Origin: Micromonospora sediminicola | GTDB lineage: Bacteria > Actinomycetota > Actinomycetes > Mycobacteriales > Micromonosporaceae | Length of the DNA stretch: 64,000 nucleotides | Assembly (NCBI RefSeq): GCF_900089585.1 | Contig: NZ_FLRH01000003.1 | Span: forward strand, 62,001-126,000 | Reading direction: 5' to 3' | In this document: in pieces, positions 41,844-50,596 of the stretch | How positions within the stretch are numbered: position 1 is the stretch's first letter | Layout: the number at the start of each line of letters is the position of its first letter | Position numbers and translations under genes: made by a program | The notes under the pieces: model-generated | What the model saw: only the letters and a program-made list of their open reading frames with translations | Database searches by the model: none | What the model was told of the DNA's origin: nothing

Positions 41844-42014
41844 CTACTTGTCGAGGTAGTGGCCGTGGCAGGCGGCGATCTCCAGGTCGCCGCCACGGAC
41901 GCGGTAGATGAGCCGATGTTCGTCGTTGATGCGGCGGGCCATCTTCACGTCCCGGTGTAACCAGCCGTCGTAGTCCTCCCATGCGTTGGGAGTGAAAACG
42001 ATGCGCAAGCTCAT
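41844..42014 (-). pseudogene. YoeB/Txe-family toxin with internal deletion
   Basis: A 56-aa frame that starts exactly like YoeB/Txe toxins (MSLRIVFTPNAWEDYDGW) and ends like them (RRINDEHRLIYRVRGGDLEI and ACHGHY). The central 28-30 residues, normally holding LI-D--RDPF-GIGKPEPLK and SG-WSR, are missing in frame at about residue 27 (DVKMARRINDE). YoeB is an mRNA interferase; its catalytic Glu lies in the missing part, so this should be inactive. It starts 4 nt inside the antitoxin (ATGA). Confidence 0.85.
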
Positions 42015-42295
42015 GCGGCTTCCTTGCCGGATTTCGAAGAGTGGGACCTCGATTCGAGCGGATGCTCCTCGAGTAGGCCGGCATCGGCTTGGGCGATGCT
42101 CTCCAGCAGTCGGCGGGCGTTCGAGGCGGAACCGAGAACATGCAGCGTCTCGTTCACAGCGTTCCATTCGTCGAGCGAAACCATGACGACGGCCCTGCCG
42201 CCGCGAGGGATGATGCGCTCCTCGGCATCATCGATCACCGCATCGACCACGGCGGCGAGGTTCTTGCGAACGTCGCTGATTGTCAACACCTTCAT
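42011..42295 (-). CDS. YefM/Phd-family antitoxin
   Basis: A 94-aa protein: MKVLTISDVRKNLAAVVDAVIDD is the Phd/YefM N-terminal DNA-binding signature, then IIPRGGRAVVMVSLDEWNAVNET, and a C-terminal toxin-wrapping tail. ATG 42295 was chosen because the upstream 30 codons are not family-like. It pairs with the truncated toxin downstream. Phd-type antitoxins bind their own promoter. Confidence 0.9.
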   Translation of the reverse strand: MKVLTISDVRKNLAAVVDAVIDDAEERIIPRGGRAVVMVSLDEWNAVNETLHVLGSASNARRLLESIAQADAGLLEEHPLESRSHSSKSGKEAA

Positions 42296-42421
42296 CTTGA
42301 CCCCCAAGAGCACCTCGAATGACATCGCGTACGGCGGGGCAGGTCGCTTGCACCACCCAGCGGCCGGCGAAGCGAATCCGCGCACAGTGAGGCGTTGTAC
42401 TGGCGCTCTACACTCCGGCTC

Positions 42422-43123
42422 GTGCTGATTCGCGATCTCCGGCTGGTGAATCGGCTCGGTGCGGCGTATCTGACCATGTTGACCGTCGTGTCGTCACTCG
42501 GCGGCGCACTGATCGCGACCACGTGGATCCGCGCCGACGTGGCGGCCGTGCCGGGCACGATCGTGTGGTGCCTCGCCTTGGTGGCGGCGGTGCTCGTGAC
42601 GGCCTCCGCACAACCTCCGCGCATGGGCCTGCTGTGCCTGGCCTGGCTCTTGTCCGGGCTGCTCATGTTCGCCAGCGCGATGGGCTTCTACACCGCCGTC
42701 CTCGAAGCGCGCGGCGAGCGGGTCGAGACCACCGTGACGCAGGTACGCGACGGCACCGAGAAGGGGCGCCACCTCTACTACGCACTGGTGGATCCGGAGG
42801 GGACACGCATTCCCGGCGAGTTGGGGGCATGGCCGGGCGCGGAGATCGGCGCGAACCACAATCCCGAAGGCGAGGTCGGCGCGCGCGTCACGGTGATCCG
42901 GGACCCGGAGGGCTTGGTCGATCCCCGCCTGCCGGACGACGTCGATGGTTCTGTCGCGGTGCCCATCTGGCTCGTGGTCTTCACCATGACCGCCGTGGCC
43001 TGCATGCTTGCCGGACGACCGCTGAGGGCGAAGCCCGTGGTGCGCCGTCCTCGCGCGACTTCCGAGACCGGCCGTAGTCGAGCCCGTCAGCGACGGCGCA
43101 AGCGACGCCTCCGTCAGTCCTGA
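42422..43123 (+). CDS. Membrane protein, 233 aa, function unknown
   Basis: From GTG 42422, with TACACT 7 nt upstream (leaderless fit). There are three N-terminal membrane segments (about residues 10-100), an exterior or cytosolic beta-rich region (ERVETTVTQVRDGTEKGRHLYYALVDPEG, about 105-175), a fourth TM (PIWLVVFTMTAVACMLAG), and a very basic tail (RSRARQRRRKRRLRQS). An alternative TTG start at 42395 exists. The layout resembles DUF3592-like membrane proteins, but this is tentative. Confidence 0.7.
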   Translation: MLIRDLRLVNRLGAAYLTMLTVVSSLGGALIATTWIRADVAAVPGTIVWCLALVAAVLVTASAQPPRMGLLCLAWLLSGLLMFASAMGFYTAVLEARGERVETTVTQVRDGTEKGRHLYYALVDPEGTRIPGELGAWPGAEIGANHNPEGEVGARVTVIRDPEGLVDPRLPDDVDGSVAVPIWLVVFTMTAVACMLAGRPLRAKPVVRRPRATSETGRSRARQRRRKRRLRQS

Positions 43124-43482
43124 CCTCACCAGGTGGTGTACACGCCGGCGCCGTCCAACCGCAGGGGCCGCTCCACACACCGAATGCCGCCCCCGGGCCT
43201 TGTGGTCGACGGTAGGCGGGGGAGCGGTGTGAGGTGCCGAGAGGTGTTTCCACTGCCGGAACCGAAAGCGTCCAGGTCGACGCTGGCCACAGCACTCCGC
43301 TCCAGCTCAGCGGCCCTCTACCGGGCCGGGCGGACGTGACGGCCGGCAGGTGGGATCCGGACCGGCGTGGAGACGGCGTAGGATTTCTGCTCCTGCACGG
43401 ATTGGGGCCGTGACTCGGCCGGTCGCGCCGCTTCGGCCTCGCCGGGCGCCGTGGCGTCCGGGACGAAGGGTGGACACCCCGG
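43124..43482. other. 359-bp intergenic region, nothing recognised
   Basis: Between the membrane protein and the pyruvyltransferase. No gene, RNA or strong palindrome was recognised. The last 100 bp may include the promoter of the downstream gene. Confidence 0.5.
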
Positions 43483-44808
43483 ATGCACCAGCGGATCCTG
43501 CTGCGCGCCCGCAAGGGCCCGTTCGACGTGGTCACCGCCGAGGAGACCTACGAGCGGGACTGGATCGGCAAGAACAGCGGCAACCTGGTCTTCAGCCACG
43601 CCGCGCACAAGCTCCTGGCCACCTCGACGGCGGAGATCACCCCGTCGCGGTTTCGGACGGACCCGCGCGATGCCGACGAGATCAACGAGAAGTACGACGC
43701 CTTCGTGATCCCGCTGGCGAACGCGTTCCGCCACGACTACGTGAACCGGCTCGAGTCGATGACCCGGCTGATCGAGCGGCTCAAGATCCCGGTGGTGGTG
43801 CTCGGGGTCGGGGCGCAGACCGACGTGGACGGCGACCGGGACTACCTGCGCCCGATCGACGAGCCGGTGAAGGCGTTCTGCCGGGCGGTGCTGGACCGAT
43901 CGCACAGCATCGGCGTACGTGGCGAGATCACCGAAAGCTATCTGCGTACGCTGGGCTTCTCCGCCGTCGAGCAGATCGGCTGCCCGTCGATGTTCCTGCA
44001 CGGCGACAGCCTCCGGGTGGAGAAGGCGAAGGCGACCCTGGGCACCGAGGACCGGCTCGCGTTCGTCATCTCGCCGTACGTCCGCGCGTTGGCCCCGATC
44101 GTCCGCCACCACCACCAGCGCTACCCGAACCTGTGCTACGTGGCGCAGGGCCTGTACACCCTCGGCACCCTGCTCTACGGCGACGCACCGAAGTTGCGCG
44201 GCAAGACCGACGACATGCCGATCCACACCTCGCACCCGCTCTTCGTCGAGGACAAGGTGCGGATGTTCATGGACCCGTGGCCCTGGATGGAGTATCTCGC
44301 CGGATTCGACTTCGCCTTCGGCACCCGGATCCACGGCACCATCACGGCGCTGATCTCCGGCACTCCCGGGTATCTCCTCGCACACGACTCGCGCACCCTG
44401 GAACTGGCCCGCTACTTCGACATCCCGCACCGGTTGATGCGCGACGTACCGGCCGACGTCGACGCCGCCCAACTCTACGAGGAAGCCGACTACACGGCCT
44501 TGAACGAGGGCCACAAGGAGCGGTTCGCACGGATCACCGCGTTCCTCGCCAAGCACGACCTCGGCCTCTCGTTCGCCGACGGGGACAGCGCCACCCGCTT
44601 CGACGAGCAGGTCCGCCAGACCGTCTACCCGCAGGCGGTCCGGCCGGCCTCCGCCTACACCGCGGAGGAACTGCTGACGCGCATCCAGTGGCTGCGGGAC
44701 GAGAACCAGACGCTGCAGCAGAAGCTCAAGACACGCCGCGCGCAGCCACTGCGCGAGCAGGTCAAGCAGGCGGTGGGCAGCCGGGTCCGCCGGATGCTGT
44801 CGCGCTGA
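43483..44808 (+). CDS. Polysaccharide pyruvyl transferase family protein
   Basis: A 441-aa protein with GNLVF near the N-terminus, YDAFVIPLANAFRHDY, VVVLGVGAQTDVDG, a glycosyltransferase-like core with FAFGTRIHGTITALISGTPGYLLAHDSRTLEL, and a C-terminal helical/coiled segment (LRDENQTLQQKLK). The GTRIHGTIAAL motif is diagnostic of PS_pyruv_trans proteins that add pyruvate ketals to exopolysaccharide or teichoic-type sugars. It stands alone, so the glycan is unknown. Confidence 0.88.
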   Translation: MHQRILLRARKGPFDVVTAEETYERDWIGKNSGNLVFSHAAHKLLATSTAEITPSRFRTDPRDADEINEKYDAFVIPLANAFRHDYVNRLESMTRLIERLKIPVVVLGVGAQTDVDGDRDYLRPIDEPVKAFCRAVLDRSHSIGVRGEITESYLRTLGFSAVEQIGCPSMFLHGDSLRVEKAKATLGTEDRLAFVISPYVRALAPIVRHHHQRYPNLCYVAQGLYTLGTLLYGDAPKLRGKTDDMPIHTSHPLFVEDKVRMFMDPWPWMEYLAGFDFAFGTRIHGTITALISGTPGYLLAHDSRTLELARYFDIPHRLMRDVPADVDAAQLYEEADYTALNEGHKERFARITAFLAKHDLGLSFADGDSATRFDEQVRQTVYPQAVRPASAYTAEELLTRIQWLRDENQTLQQKLKTRRAQPLREQVKQAVGSRVRRMLSR

Positions 44809-44967
44809 CCGTCGTACGCCTGGTCGACGGCGAGTAGCCGGCGGCGCTTCCGCCGGATGCGCGCACAGCGTGGCGAAGCTGCGCTCGTACGCCCCTCCGC
44901 CGGTGGATGGCGAACGGCCCCGACGACGGTGTGTCGCCGGGGCCGGTTCATCCGGTACGGGTCAGGA

Positions 44968-46650
44968 CTACGCGGTCGGGGCGAGGCCGATGTCGACGAC
45001 GGTCTCCCCGCCGTCCTTCACCTCGACCACGGCGCTCCAGCCCCGGTTGTAGTAGCCGCCGGTGCTGCCGATGACGTCCGAGTCGGTGGCGTCGTCGCCG
45101 ACGTCCGGGGTGGTGAAGCTGTACGGCACCCCGTCCTGCAGGTAGACGTTCGCCACGTAACGGCCCGGCTTGAGCCGGGTGAAGTAGGTGCCGTCGCTGT
45201 CGTTGGGGTAACCCCTCGGCACGTCCCAGCTCGGCTGGGTGCCCTCCAGCACGAACTCGATCTTGCCGATCTTCCCGTACGCGTTCGGTTCGTCCGCGTC
45301 GCGCTGGCCGTCGCGGTCGGTGTCGATCCAGGCGTGGCCGGTAATGACCCCCTCGGCGACGTAGGTGACGCTGCCGGTGGCGGTGTTGTTGTCCAGCGAC
45401 GCCTCGGGGGTGGTGGCGGACGCGGTCGCGGTGAAGCTGAGTGGTCCGTCCGTGGTGCCGGGGTTCGCCTTGAGCTTCAGGTGCAGGTGGGCTTCGTCCG
45501 TGCCGATGTCCCAGAAGGGGCGGGTGCACTCGATGGAGCGGTCGTCCGCCGCGCCGTCGAGTCGGCAGGTCCAGTTGGCGTCGCCGGGGTCGAGGGAGGT
45601 CGGCTCGACCGTCGCCGGGAGCGGCACCCGGACGGCGACGTTCTCCGACGGGCTGCCGCCTCGGACGCCGAGGGCGACGGCCAGTTCGAACTCCTCGCCG
45701 GCCCGCACGTCCACGCGGCCGACCACGTCGGCCCCGTACAGGTCCACGTCACCGGTGGTCGGCACGACGTAGGTGAAGGTGGTGGCGCCGCTGTTGTTCG
45801 CCAGCGACCGCTCGGGGACCGAGGTCGACACCGATCCGGTCACCGTCCTGGTGTCGCCCACCGTCCCGGCCGGGAAGTAGGGGTAGAAGTTCAGGTAGGC
45901 GATCCCGCCCGCCGGGATCTCCCGGTCGTTCGTGCAGACCCAGGTGGAGGTGGAGAAGTCGCAGTTCCACTCCGGGTCCGTCGTCGACGCACCGGCGAAG
46001 GCGTCCGGCGGCATCTGGAAGGTGAAGCGGGCGCCGGGCGCCGGCGTGGTGCCGATGTTGGTCGCCCTGGCCTGGACGAAGCCGCGCGAGCCGTTGCCGC
46101 CCAGGTAGGAGATCTCGCCGCTGCCGAACTCCCACGAGAAGGCGAGGTCCGGCTTGGCGACGTACTCGACGGTCGCCGAGGCTGTGTTGTTCGTGGTCGA
46201 CGACTCGCGGCTCCGCGTCGACGCGGTTGCCGTCACCGTCGTCTGGTGGCCGTCCGTGCCGGCCGGCAGGGTGACGTTCAGGACGAGAGCGGTGTCGGCG
46301 CCGGCCGGGAGGGTGCCGTACCTGCACTTGGCGGCCGTGGCGTCGCAGGTCCAGCCGCCGAGGGAGTCACCGAGGTCGAGAGTGGCACCGGACGGCAGGG
46401 TCAGCTTGAGGGTGGTGTCGGTGGCCTCGGAGCCCCCCGCATTGCGTACCGGAACGGTGAGGCGTACGCGACCGCCGGCCGGTCCCACCTCGCCCGGGTC
46501 GGTGGTGAGGCCCACGACGACGTCGGCGGGATTCGGCGCGGCGGTGGCCGCGCCCGGCAGAGCGGTGAGCAGTGACGCGACGACAGCGGTCGCGAGGGAC
46601 CCCGCCCGCAGCGCGCGAAGGGTCCCGGTACCCACGTTGTGGTTGAACAA
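44968..46650 (-). CDS. Secreted protein with three DUF11-type domains and an SdrD B-like domain
   Basis: About 560 aa. A TTG at 46650 with GGGGAAT upstream, or GTG 46635, starts the signal peptide (LRALRAGSLATAVVASLLTALPGAATA). Three Ig-like DUF11/CARDB domains follow (about residues 37-160, 161-290, 291-430), each with the EASLDNNTATGSV-type last strand. A C-terminal SdrD/Cna-B-like domain (GHAWIDTDRDGQRDADEPN; LKPGRYVANVYL) ends the chain. There is no LPXTG motif or TM anchor, so it is probably released. Adhesion or wall interaction is inferred. Confidence 0.87.
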   Translation of the reverse strand: MFNHNVGTGTLRALRAGSLATAVVASLLTALPGAATAAPNPADVVVGLTTDPGEVGPAGGRVRLTVPVRNAGGSEATDTTLKLTLPSGATLDLGDSLGGWTCDATAAKCRYGTLPAGADTALVLNVTLPAGTDGHQTTVTATASTRSRESSTTNNTASATVEYVAKPDLAFSWEFGSGEISYLGGNGSRGFVQARATNIGTTPAPGARFTFQMPPDAFAGASTTDPEWNCDFSTSTWVCTNDREIPAGGIAYLNFYPYFPAGTVGDTRTVTGSVSTSVPERSLANNSGATTFTYVVPTTGDVDLYGADVVGRVDVRAGEEFELAVALGVRGGSPSENVAVRVPLPATVEPTSLDPGDANWTCRLDGAADDRSIECTRPFWDIGTDEAHLHLKLKANPGTTDGPLSFTATASATTPEASLDNNTATGSVTYVAEGVITGHAWIDTDRDGQRDADEPNAYGKIGKIEFVLEGTQPSWDVPRGYPNDSDGTYFTRLKPGRYVANVYLQDGVPYSFTTPDVGDDATDSDVIGSTGGYYNRGWSAVVEVKDGGETVVDIGLAPTA

Positions 46651-46880
46651 TGAATTCCCCGTCTGGTCGGGATGGGACGACGGCCGAAGACGTACTGGAG
46701 GAGTCGGCCAGTCGTTCGGGATCTTTCCCAGTCGGTCAGTCAGGCGTCCCGGTGTCCACAAGCGTTACACCCGGACCACGCGGCGGGCCATTGTGGAATG
46801 TCGGCCGGGCTCGTGCCGAGCCGTTCACATCGGTAAGATCCGCCGGGTTGCTCGTCGAGCCGGAGATCGGGGCGGTGCGA
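46651..46880. promoter_or_regulatory. Divergent intergenic region (230 bp)
   Basis: Sits between the DUF11 protein and the toxin cassette. It contains GTAAGAT (46833-46839) at a position that could serve the rightward operon, and it is AT-richer than the surroundings. No clear operator was seen. Confidence 0.4.
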
Positions 46881-47327
46881 ATGGCGGATCAAGAGCGTAC
46901 GGATCATGCTGCGGTCGGCCGGTCCCTGGAGGCCGCCATGCGCCTGCTCGGCCAGGCGACCGGCCCCACCGGGTCGGCGGATCCCACCTCCCCGGTCGAG
47001 GAGACCCCGCTGCGCGGGCGCGGCACGGGCGGGGACGGCCTGGTCGAGGCGGTCGTCGGCGGTTACGGGCGGCTGGAGTCGCTGGAGATCAACCCGACCC
47101 TGCTGCGCTCCGGCACGACGGCCATCGCCCAGTACGTGGTCGAGGCCGTGACCGCCGCCCAGGACGACGAGCGGCGGCAGCGCCAGGAGGCGCTCGGCGG
47201 TGAGGTCGACCAGGCGGCGCTGCACCGGCAGCTCGAGGGGGTCGCCGAGCAGGCCTGGCGAGGGCTCGACGGGATGATCGGTGACCTGGACGCGATGGTC
47301 CGCCGACTCGACCGCGATCGGCGGTGA
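46881..47327 (+). CDS. YbaB/EbfC-like protein at the head of a toxin operon
   Basis: A 148-aa protein from ATG 46881 (MADQERTDHAAVGRSLEAAM). The central TPLRGRGTGGDGLVEAVVGGYGRLESLEINPTLLRSG matches the YbaB/EbfC fold (GLVEAVVxGxGxLxxLxI), with flanking helices and an acidic/basic C-terminal helix. YbaB-like proteins precede WXG100 genes in many actinobacterial secretion cassettes. It overlaps nothing but is 4 bp from the next gene. Confidence 0.82.
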   Translation: MADQERTDHAAVGRSLEAAMRLLGQATGPTGSADPTSPVEETPLRGRGTGGDGLVEAVVGGYGRLESLEINPTLLRSGTTAIAQYVVEAVTAAQDDERRQRQEALGGEVDQAALHRQLEGVAEQAWRGLDGMIGDLDAMVRRLDRDRR

Positions 47328-47331
47328 CCGG

Positions 47332-47673
47332 TTGACCGACGGGATCGAGGTCGACGTCGTCGCGCTGCGGTCGGCGGCCCGGACCATCCGGGGCGGCGGC
47401 GAGCGGCTCGCCGGCGAGGTGCAGCGGCTCCAGGGCACGGTCAGCGGCTCGGGCAACCCGTGGGGCGGCGACGAGGCCGGGAGCATCTTCGGGATGGCCT
47501 ACACCGAGGTGCTCCAGCATGCCCTCGACGTGTACGCCTCGACGGCCGACCAGCTGGTGGACGTGGCCGGGCGACTCGACACGGTCGCCGCCGACCACGA
47601 GCGCACCGACATGGACAACGCCGCCCTCTTCAAAGGACTGGAGCTGCCCGGTGGGCCTGCAGTTACCACCTGA
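47332..47673 (+). CDS. WXG100-like (ESX) secreted partner protein
   Basis: A 113-aa protein from TTG 47332. The pattern is helix-turn-helix: AARTIRGGGERLAGEVQRLQG, then NPWGGDEAGSIFGMAYTEVLQHAL, DVYASTADQLVDVAGRLDTVAADHERTD. The W-G turn is NPWGGD and the C-terminal Y-x3-D/E-like signal is loosely present (YASTADQL). It would form a bundle with the CpnT-like N-terminus of the next protein and guide export through a type VII system encoded elsewhere. It overlaps the next gene by 23 nt. Confidence 0.8.
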   Translation: MTDGIEVDVVALRSAARTIRGGGERLAGEVQRLQGTVSGSGNPWGGDEAGSIFGMAYTEVLQHALDVYASTADQLVDVAGRLDTVAADHERTDMDNAALFKGLELPGGPAVTT

Positions 47674-48748
47674 GCTGGCCGAGGCCCTCAACTGGGTGGG
47701 CTTCACCTGGCCCGAGGCCGACGAGGAACTGCTGGTCGAGGCGGCCCAGGCGTGGACGGCCTTCGCCGGGACGCTGCGCGCGGCGGGCGCCGAGGCGAAC
47801 GCCGGCGCCGCGACGGTCGGCGTCGCCAACCGTGGCCGGGACGTCACCGCGTTCGACACCATGTGGCGGGGCGAGGAGGGTCCGACCCGGCGCGTCGAGG
47901 ACGGTGCCGAGGCCGCCGAGCTGATCGCCGCCGCGCTGCTGGTGATGGCCGTGATCACGCTGACCCAGAAGATCCTCACGATCGTCCAGCTGATCATCGT
48001 AGTGGTCCAGGTCGCGATGGCCCTGGCGGCGGCCGCTCCCACGCTGGGCGGGTCGCTGGCGCAGATCCCGGTCACGATCGGCCTGGCCCGGGTCGCGATC
48101 CGCCGGATCATCAAGGAAGTCATCGACCGGGTCGTCAACGAGATCATTCCGCGGCTGCTCCGTCGCGCGAAGACGCTGCTCCGCCGGTTCACCCGCAAGC
48201 CGGGCCGTGGCCCGGGGCGGCCGCCCAAGGTGCCGGGGCCGCTGCGGGACATCCGCTACCAGGGCAAGCCGATGCTGGACAAGTACCGGTACGAGACCAT
48301 GGGCGACCACCCGGGCAACCCGTTCCGGCCCAGCTCCGTCCGCCGGCTCGACGAGGCGCAACTGGAGCAGCACCGGGTCTACGTCGACTCGGACGGCATC
48401 ATGCGCAGTGCCCGGGACGGGCAGCCGTTCGACACCCGCAACGCCAGCACGCACTGGAGCCAGGACGGGGGCCGGGCGATCTTCGTGATGGACGAGCGCG
48501 GCAACATCTACGCGTCGACCTACCAGGAGGTCGGCAAGTTCCACCACTCGACGCTGGGTAACGGCAAGCCGGTCGCCGCGGCCGGGGAGATCGCGGTGGT
48601 CGACGGTAAGGTGCAGTACGTGACCTCGGCGAGCGGGCACTACCAGCCGACTCCGCAGCACATGCGACAGGTCACCGACGAACTGGGCCGCAACGGCGTC
48701 AACAACGTTCCGCTCTTCGGCTTCGACGGCCGTACCCGGCTGAACTGA
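47651..48748 (+). CDS. CpnT-like polymorphic toxin, 365 aa
   Basis: Starts at GTG 47651 (VGLQLPPELAEALNWVGFTWPEADEE). Residues 1-90 are the WXG100-type CpnT-N domain with DTMWRGEEGPTR. Residues 95-175 are two or more hydrophobic helices and a basic stretch (LLRRAKTLLRRFTRKPGRGPGRPP). The C-terminal domain (about 200-365) has GDHPGNPFRPSSVRRL, YVDSDGIMRSARDGQPFDTRN, KFHHSTLGNGKPVAAAGEI and SGHYQPTPQHM. I cannot name the C-terminal family with certainty; conserved His residues (FHHS, SGHY) make an enzymatic toxin plausible. Residue 5 is a rare TTA codon. Confidence 0.8.
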   Translation: MGLQLPPELAEALNWVGFTWPEADEELLVEAAQAWTAFAGTLRAAGAEANAGAATVGVANRGRDVTAFDTMWRGEEGPTRRVEDGAEAAELIAAALLVMAVITLTQKILTIVQLIIVVVQVAMALAAAAPTLGGSLAQIPVTIGLARVAIRRIIKEVIDRVVNEIIPRLLRRAKTLLRRFTRKPGRGPGRPPKVPGPLRDIRYQGKPMLDKYRYETMGDHPGNPFRPSSVRRLDEAQLEQHRVYVDSDGIMRSARDGQPFDTRNASTHWSQDGGRAIFVMDERGNIYASTYQEVGKFHHSTLGNGKPVAAAGEIAVVDGKVQYVTSASGHYQPTPQHMRQVTDELGRNGVNNVPLFGFDGRTRLN

Positions 48749-48776
48749 CTGTCGGAATCGGAAAGGGTGTCTGCGA

Positions 48777-49070
48777 GTGGCCAGTGACGACTGGAAGGGC
48801 ATCGTCAACCAGATCCTGTACGGGTTGATGTTCACCCCCCAACTGGATGACGACACCGCCGGCCAGATGGCCGCGGCGATGGTCGAGCGGCGCTACTTCG
48901 GCGCCGGCCCCGACGCGTACGCGGACGCCATCGTCCAGGCGCTGCGGTACGACGGCCCGTTGACCGACGAGATCGACACGCCGCACGGCGAGGCGGGGTT
49001 CCGTGACTTCCTCGGCCGGCTCGGCACCCGGCTGGAGGCGCTGCGGCCCTGGCCGCAGACTCCGGCCTGA
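48777..49070 (+). CDS. Probable immunity protein, 97 aa
   Basis: From GTG 48777 with GGAAAGGG upstream; VASDDWKGIVNQILYGLMF then an acidic helical protein with QALRYDGPLTDEIDTPHGEAGFRDFLGRL. It lies 28 bp behind the toxin on the same strand, the standard immunity position. The family is not recognised. Confidence 0.7.
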   Translation: MASDDWKGIVNQILYGLMFTPQLDDDTAGQMAAAMVERRYFGAGPDAYADAIVQALRYDGPLTDEIDTPHGEAGFRDFLGRLGTRLEALRPWPQTPA

Positions 49071-49211
49071 CACTCCCCGACTCCGGCTCCGAGTCCGCCG
49101 TGCGGCGCGGTGGCGGAGCCGCGCCCGCCGGTCCGCAGCGGCCGCCTTCAGGCGATGAGAAGTGTCGGTCACGTGTCGCAGGATCGGTTCGTGGAATCCC
49201 TGAAGGAACAG

Positions 49212-49559
49212 ATGACCGCGCCCCTCGCGAACCAGCAGATGGCCCGCCACGCCTTCCTGGAGGAGTTGTACGCGGACGGCTACTTCCCGGACCACGTCGT
49301 CGACAAGGGCCGGGCGATCCTGCTGCGGTTGTGTCAGCGCATCGAGGCGGAGCGCCCGCAGGACCTGACGGCCCTCTACGCGTTGACCGATGCGGCGACC
49401 GATGAGTTCAACCTGTTGGAGGCGGAGTTCGAGGCGGCCGGCAGCGAGATCGAGACGGTGGCGCGCGAAGCGATAGGCGAGGATTTCTGGGTCGTCGCGA
49501 CGAGCTACGGGTTCGCGGACGCGGACACCGAACGGCTGATCGCCAATCGGAACTGGTGA
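49212..49559 (+). CDS. DUF5713 family protein (immunity-type)
   Basis: About 115 aa from ATG 49212, preceded by GAAGGA at a good distance; in-frame starts at 49110 and 49173 are less likely. FLEELYADGYFPDHVVDKGRAILLRLCQRIE, ALYALTDAATDEFN and AGSEIETVAREAIGEDFW match the DUF5713 pattern. Such proteins are common next to polymorphic toxins. Confidence 0.82.
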   Translation: MTAPLANQQMARHAFLEELYADGYFPDHVVDKGRAILLRLCQRIEAERPQDLTALYALTDAATDEFNLLEAEFEAAGSEIETVAREAIGEDFWVVATSYGFADADTERLIANRNW

Positions 49560-49634
49560 GCGGATGGGGGACCCCACTCGTACGCAACTCGCGCCTTCGG
49601 GGGTGTGGTCCCGCTCCTGGTCAGGTGGGGCCAC

Positions 49635-50189
49635 CTAGCGGCAGAGCCCGCCGATCATGTCGTCGAAGTCGGGGAACTCCGCCCTCGCCGCCGCGATGAC
49701 CTCCTCGGCGGAGGCGCGGCGGTTGGCCGCCCACCGCTGGGCGATCGCGGCGAGGCGGGCGTCCGCGCGGGGCTGATGCTCGTGATCGGGGTACGCCGTT
49801 GCCTCCCAGGGGCCGAAGCCGTCGGCGAGCAGCCACAGGTAGGCAGACAGGTCCCGCGCCACGACGGACGTCTCGCCCTCCGAGCCGAGGAACACCACCG
49901 GCTGGCGTTCGATCGGCTCGCCGGCACGCACCAGCCAGAACGCGGCCAGGCCACCGGTGCCGTCCTGCCCGAACACCCGGAACTCGGATCCGTCCTGGGC
50001 CGCGTTCCCGGTCCAGGCCCGCCACCACTCGGCGGTCTCGCCGGGGTCCAGGAACCGGTCGTACGGCTCGAAGTCGACGCCGTCCCCGTCCCGGTAGTCG
50101 AAGCCGACCTCGTGAGCTTCCGTCAGCGCGACCGGCAGGGCGCGACCATCGTCTTCCACGGGCAGCAGCCTAGCGACGGCGACCGACAC
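49635..50189 (-). CDS. SMI1/KNR4 (SUKH)-like immunity protein
   Basis: A 184-aa protein: FRVFGQDGTGGLAAFWLV, QPVVFLGSEGETSVVA and DLSAYLWLLADGFGPWEA are the core SUKH strands, then a helical tail (FPDFDDMIGGLCR). SUKH proteins are immunity proteins for nuclease and other toxins. It is convergent with the cassette, so it may have been recruited independently. Confidence 0.8.
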   Translation of the reverse strand: MSVAVARLLPVEDDGRALPVALTEAHEVGFDYRDGDGVDFEPYDRFLDPGETAEWWRAWTGNAAQDGSEFRVFGQDGTGGLAAFWLVRAGEPIERQPVVFLGSEGETSVVARDLSAYLWLLADGFGPWEATAYPDHEHQPRADARLAAIAQRWAANRRASAEEVIAAARAEFPDFDDMIGGLCR

Positions 50190-50230
50190 GGCGAACCGGT
50201 GATGCGCCGCGTCGGGTCTAGGGTGTCGCC

Positions 50231-50596
50231 GTGGACGATCACGCAGTCGAGTCGTACGAGCACGACGACCAGCACGAGGTGTTCCGGTCCCTGCCCTTCC
50301 CCTTCACCGACGACCGGTTCCCGGACCAGCTCGGTGCGGTCGTGCAACGCACCGTGCTGGAGGGCGTGGAACCGGCTCGGGAGGTCATCCACACGGACGA
50401 CAACGCGTGGATCGTCGGCGACGGCGTGAACGATCCGAACGAGCCGGATGCCGTGGTCGTCACGTGCATCCAGCACGTCGCCGAGCGGGACGCGGCCGTG
50501 GCCGGGCTGGCCGACCTCCCGCTCGGCCAGGTGGCCTACCGGGAGGACCCCGGCCAGCCGTGGTCGGTCGAGCCCCACTCGTGGCTGACGGAGTGA
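50231..50596 (+). CDS. Small acidic hypothetical protein, 121 aa
   Basis: From GTG, with TAGGGT 6 nt upstream (leaderless). VDDHAVESYEHDDQHEVFRS then a mixed protein with HTDDNAWIVGDGVNDPNEPDAVVVTC and LPLGQVAYREDPGQPW. It is strongly acidic, as immunity proteins often are, and lies in the toxin-immunity region. No family is recognised. Confidence 0.68.
   Translation: MDDHAVESYEHDDQHEVFRSLPFPFTDDRFPDQLGAVVQRTVLEGVEPAREVIHTDDNAWIVGDGVNDPNEPDAVVVTCIQHVAERDAAVAGLADLPLGQVAYREDPGQPWSVEPHSWLTE

Noticed and set aside
42981..43535. Minus-strand frame over the 43.1-43.5 kb intergenic gap
   Set aside because: No start, RBS or family, and it overlaps the end of the membrane protein gene antisense.
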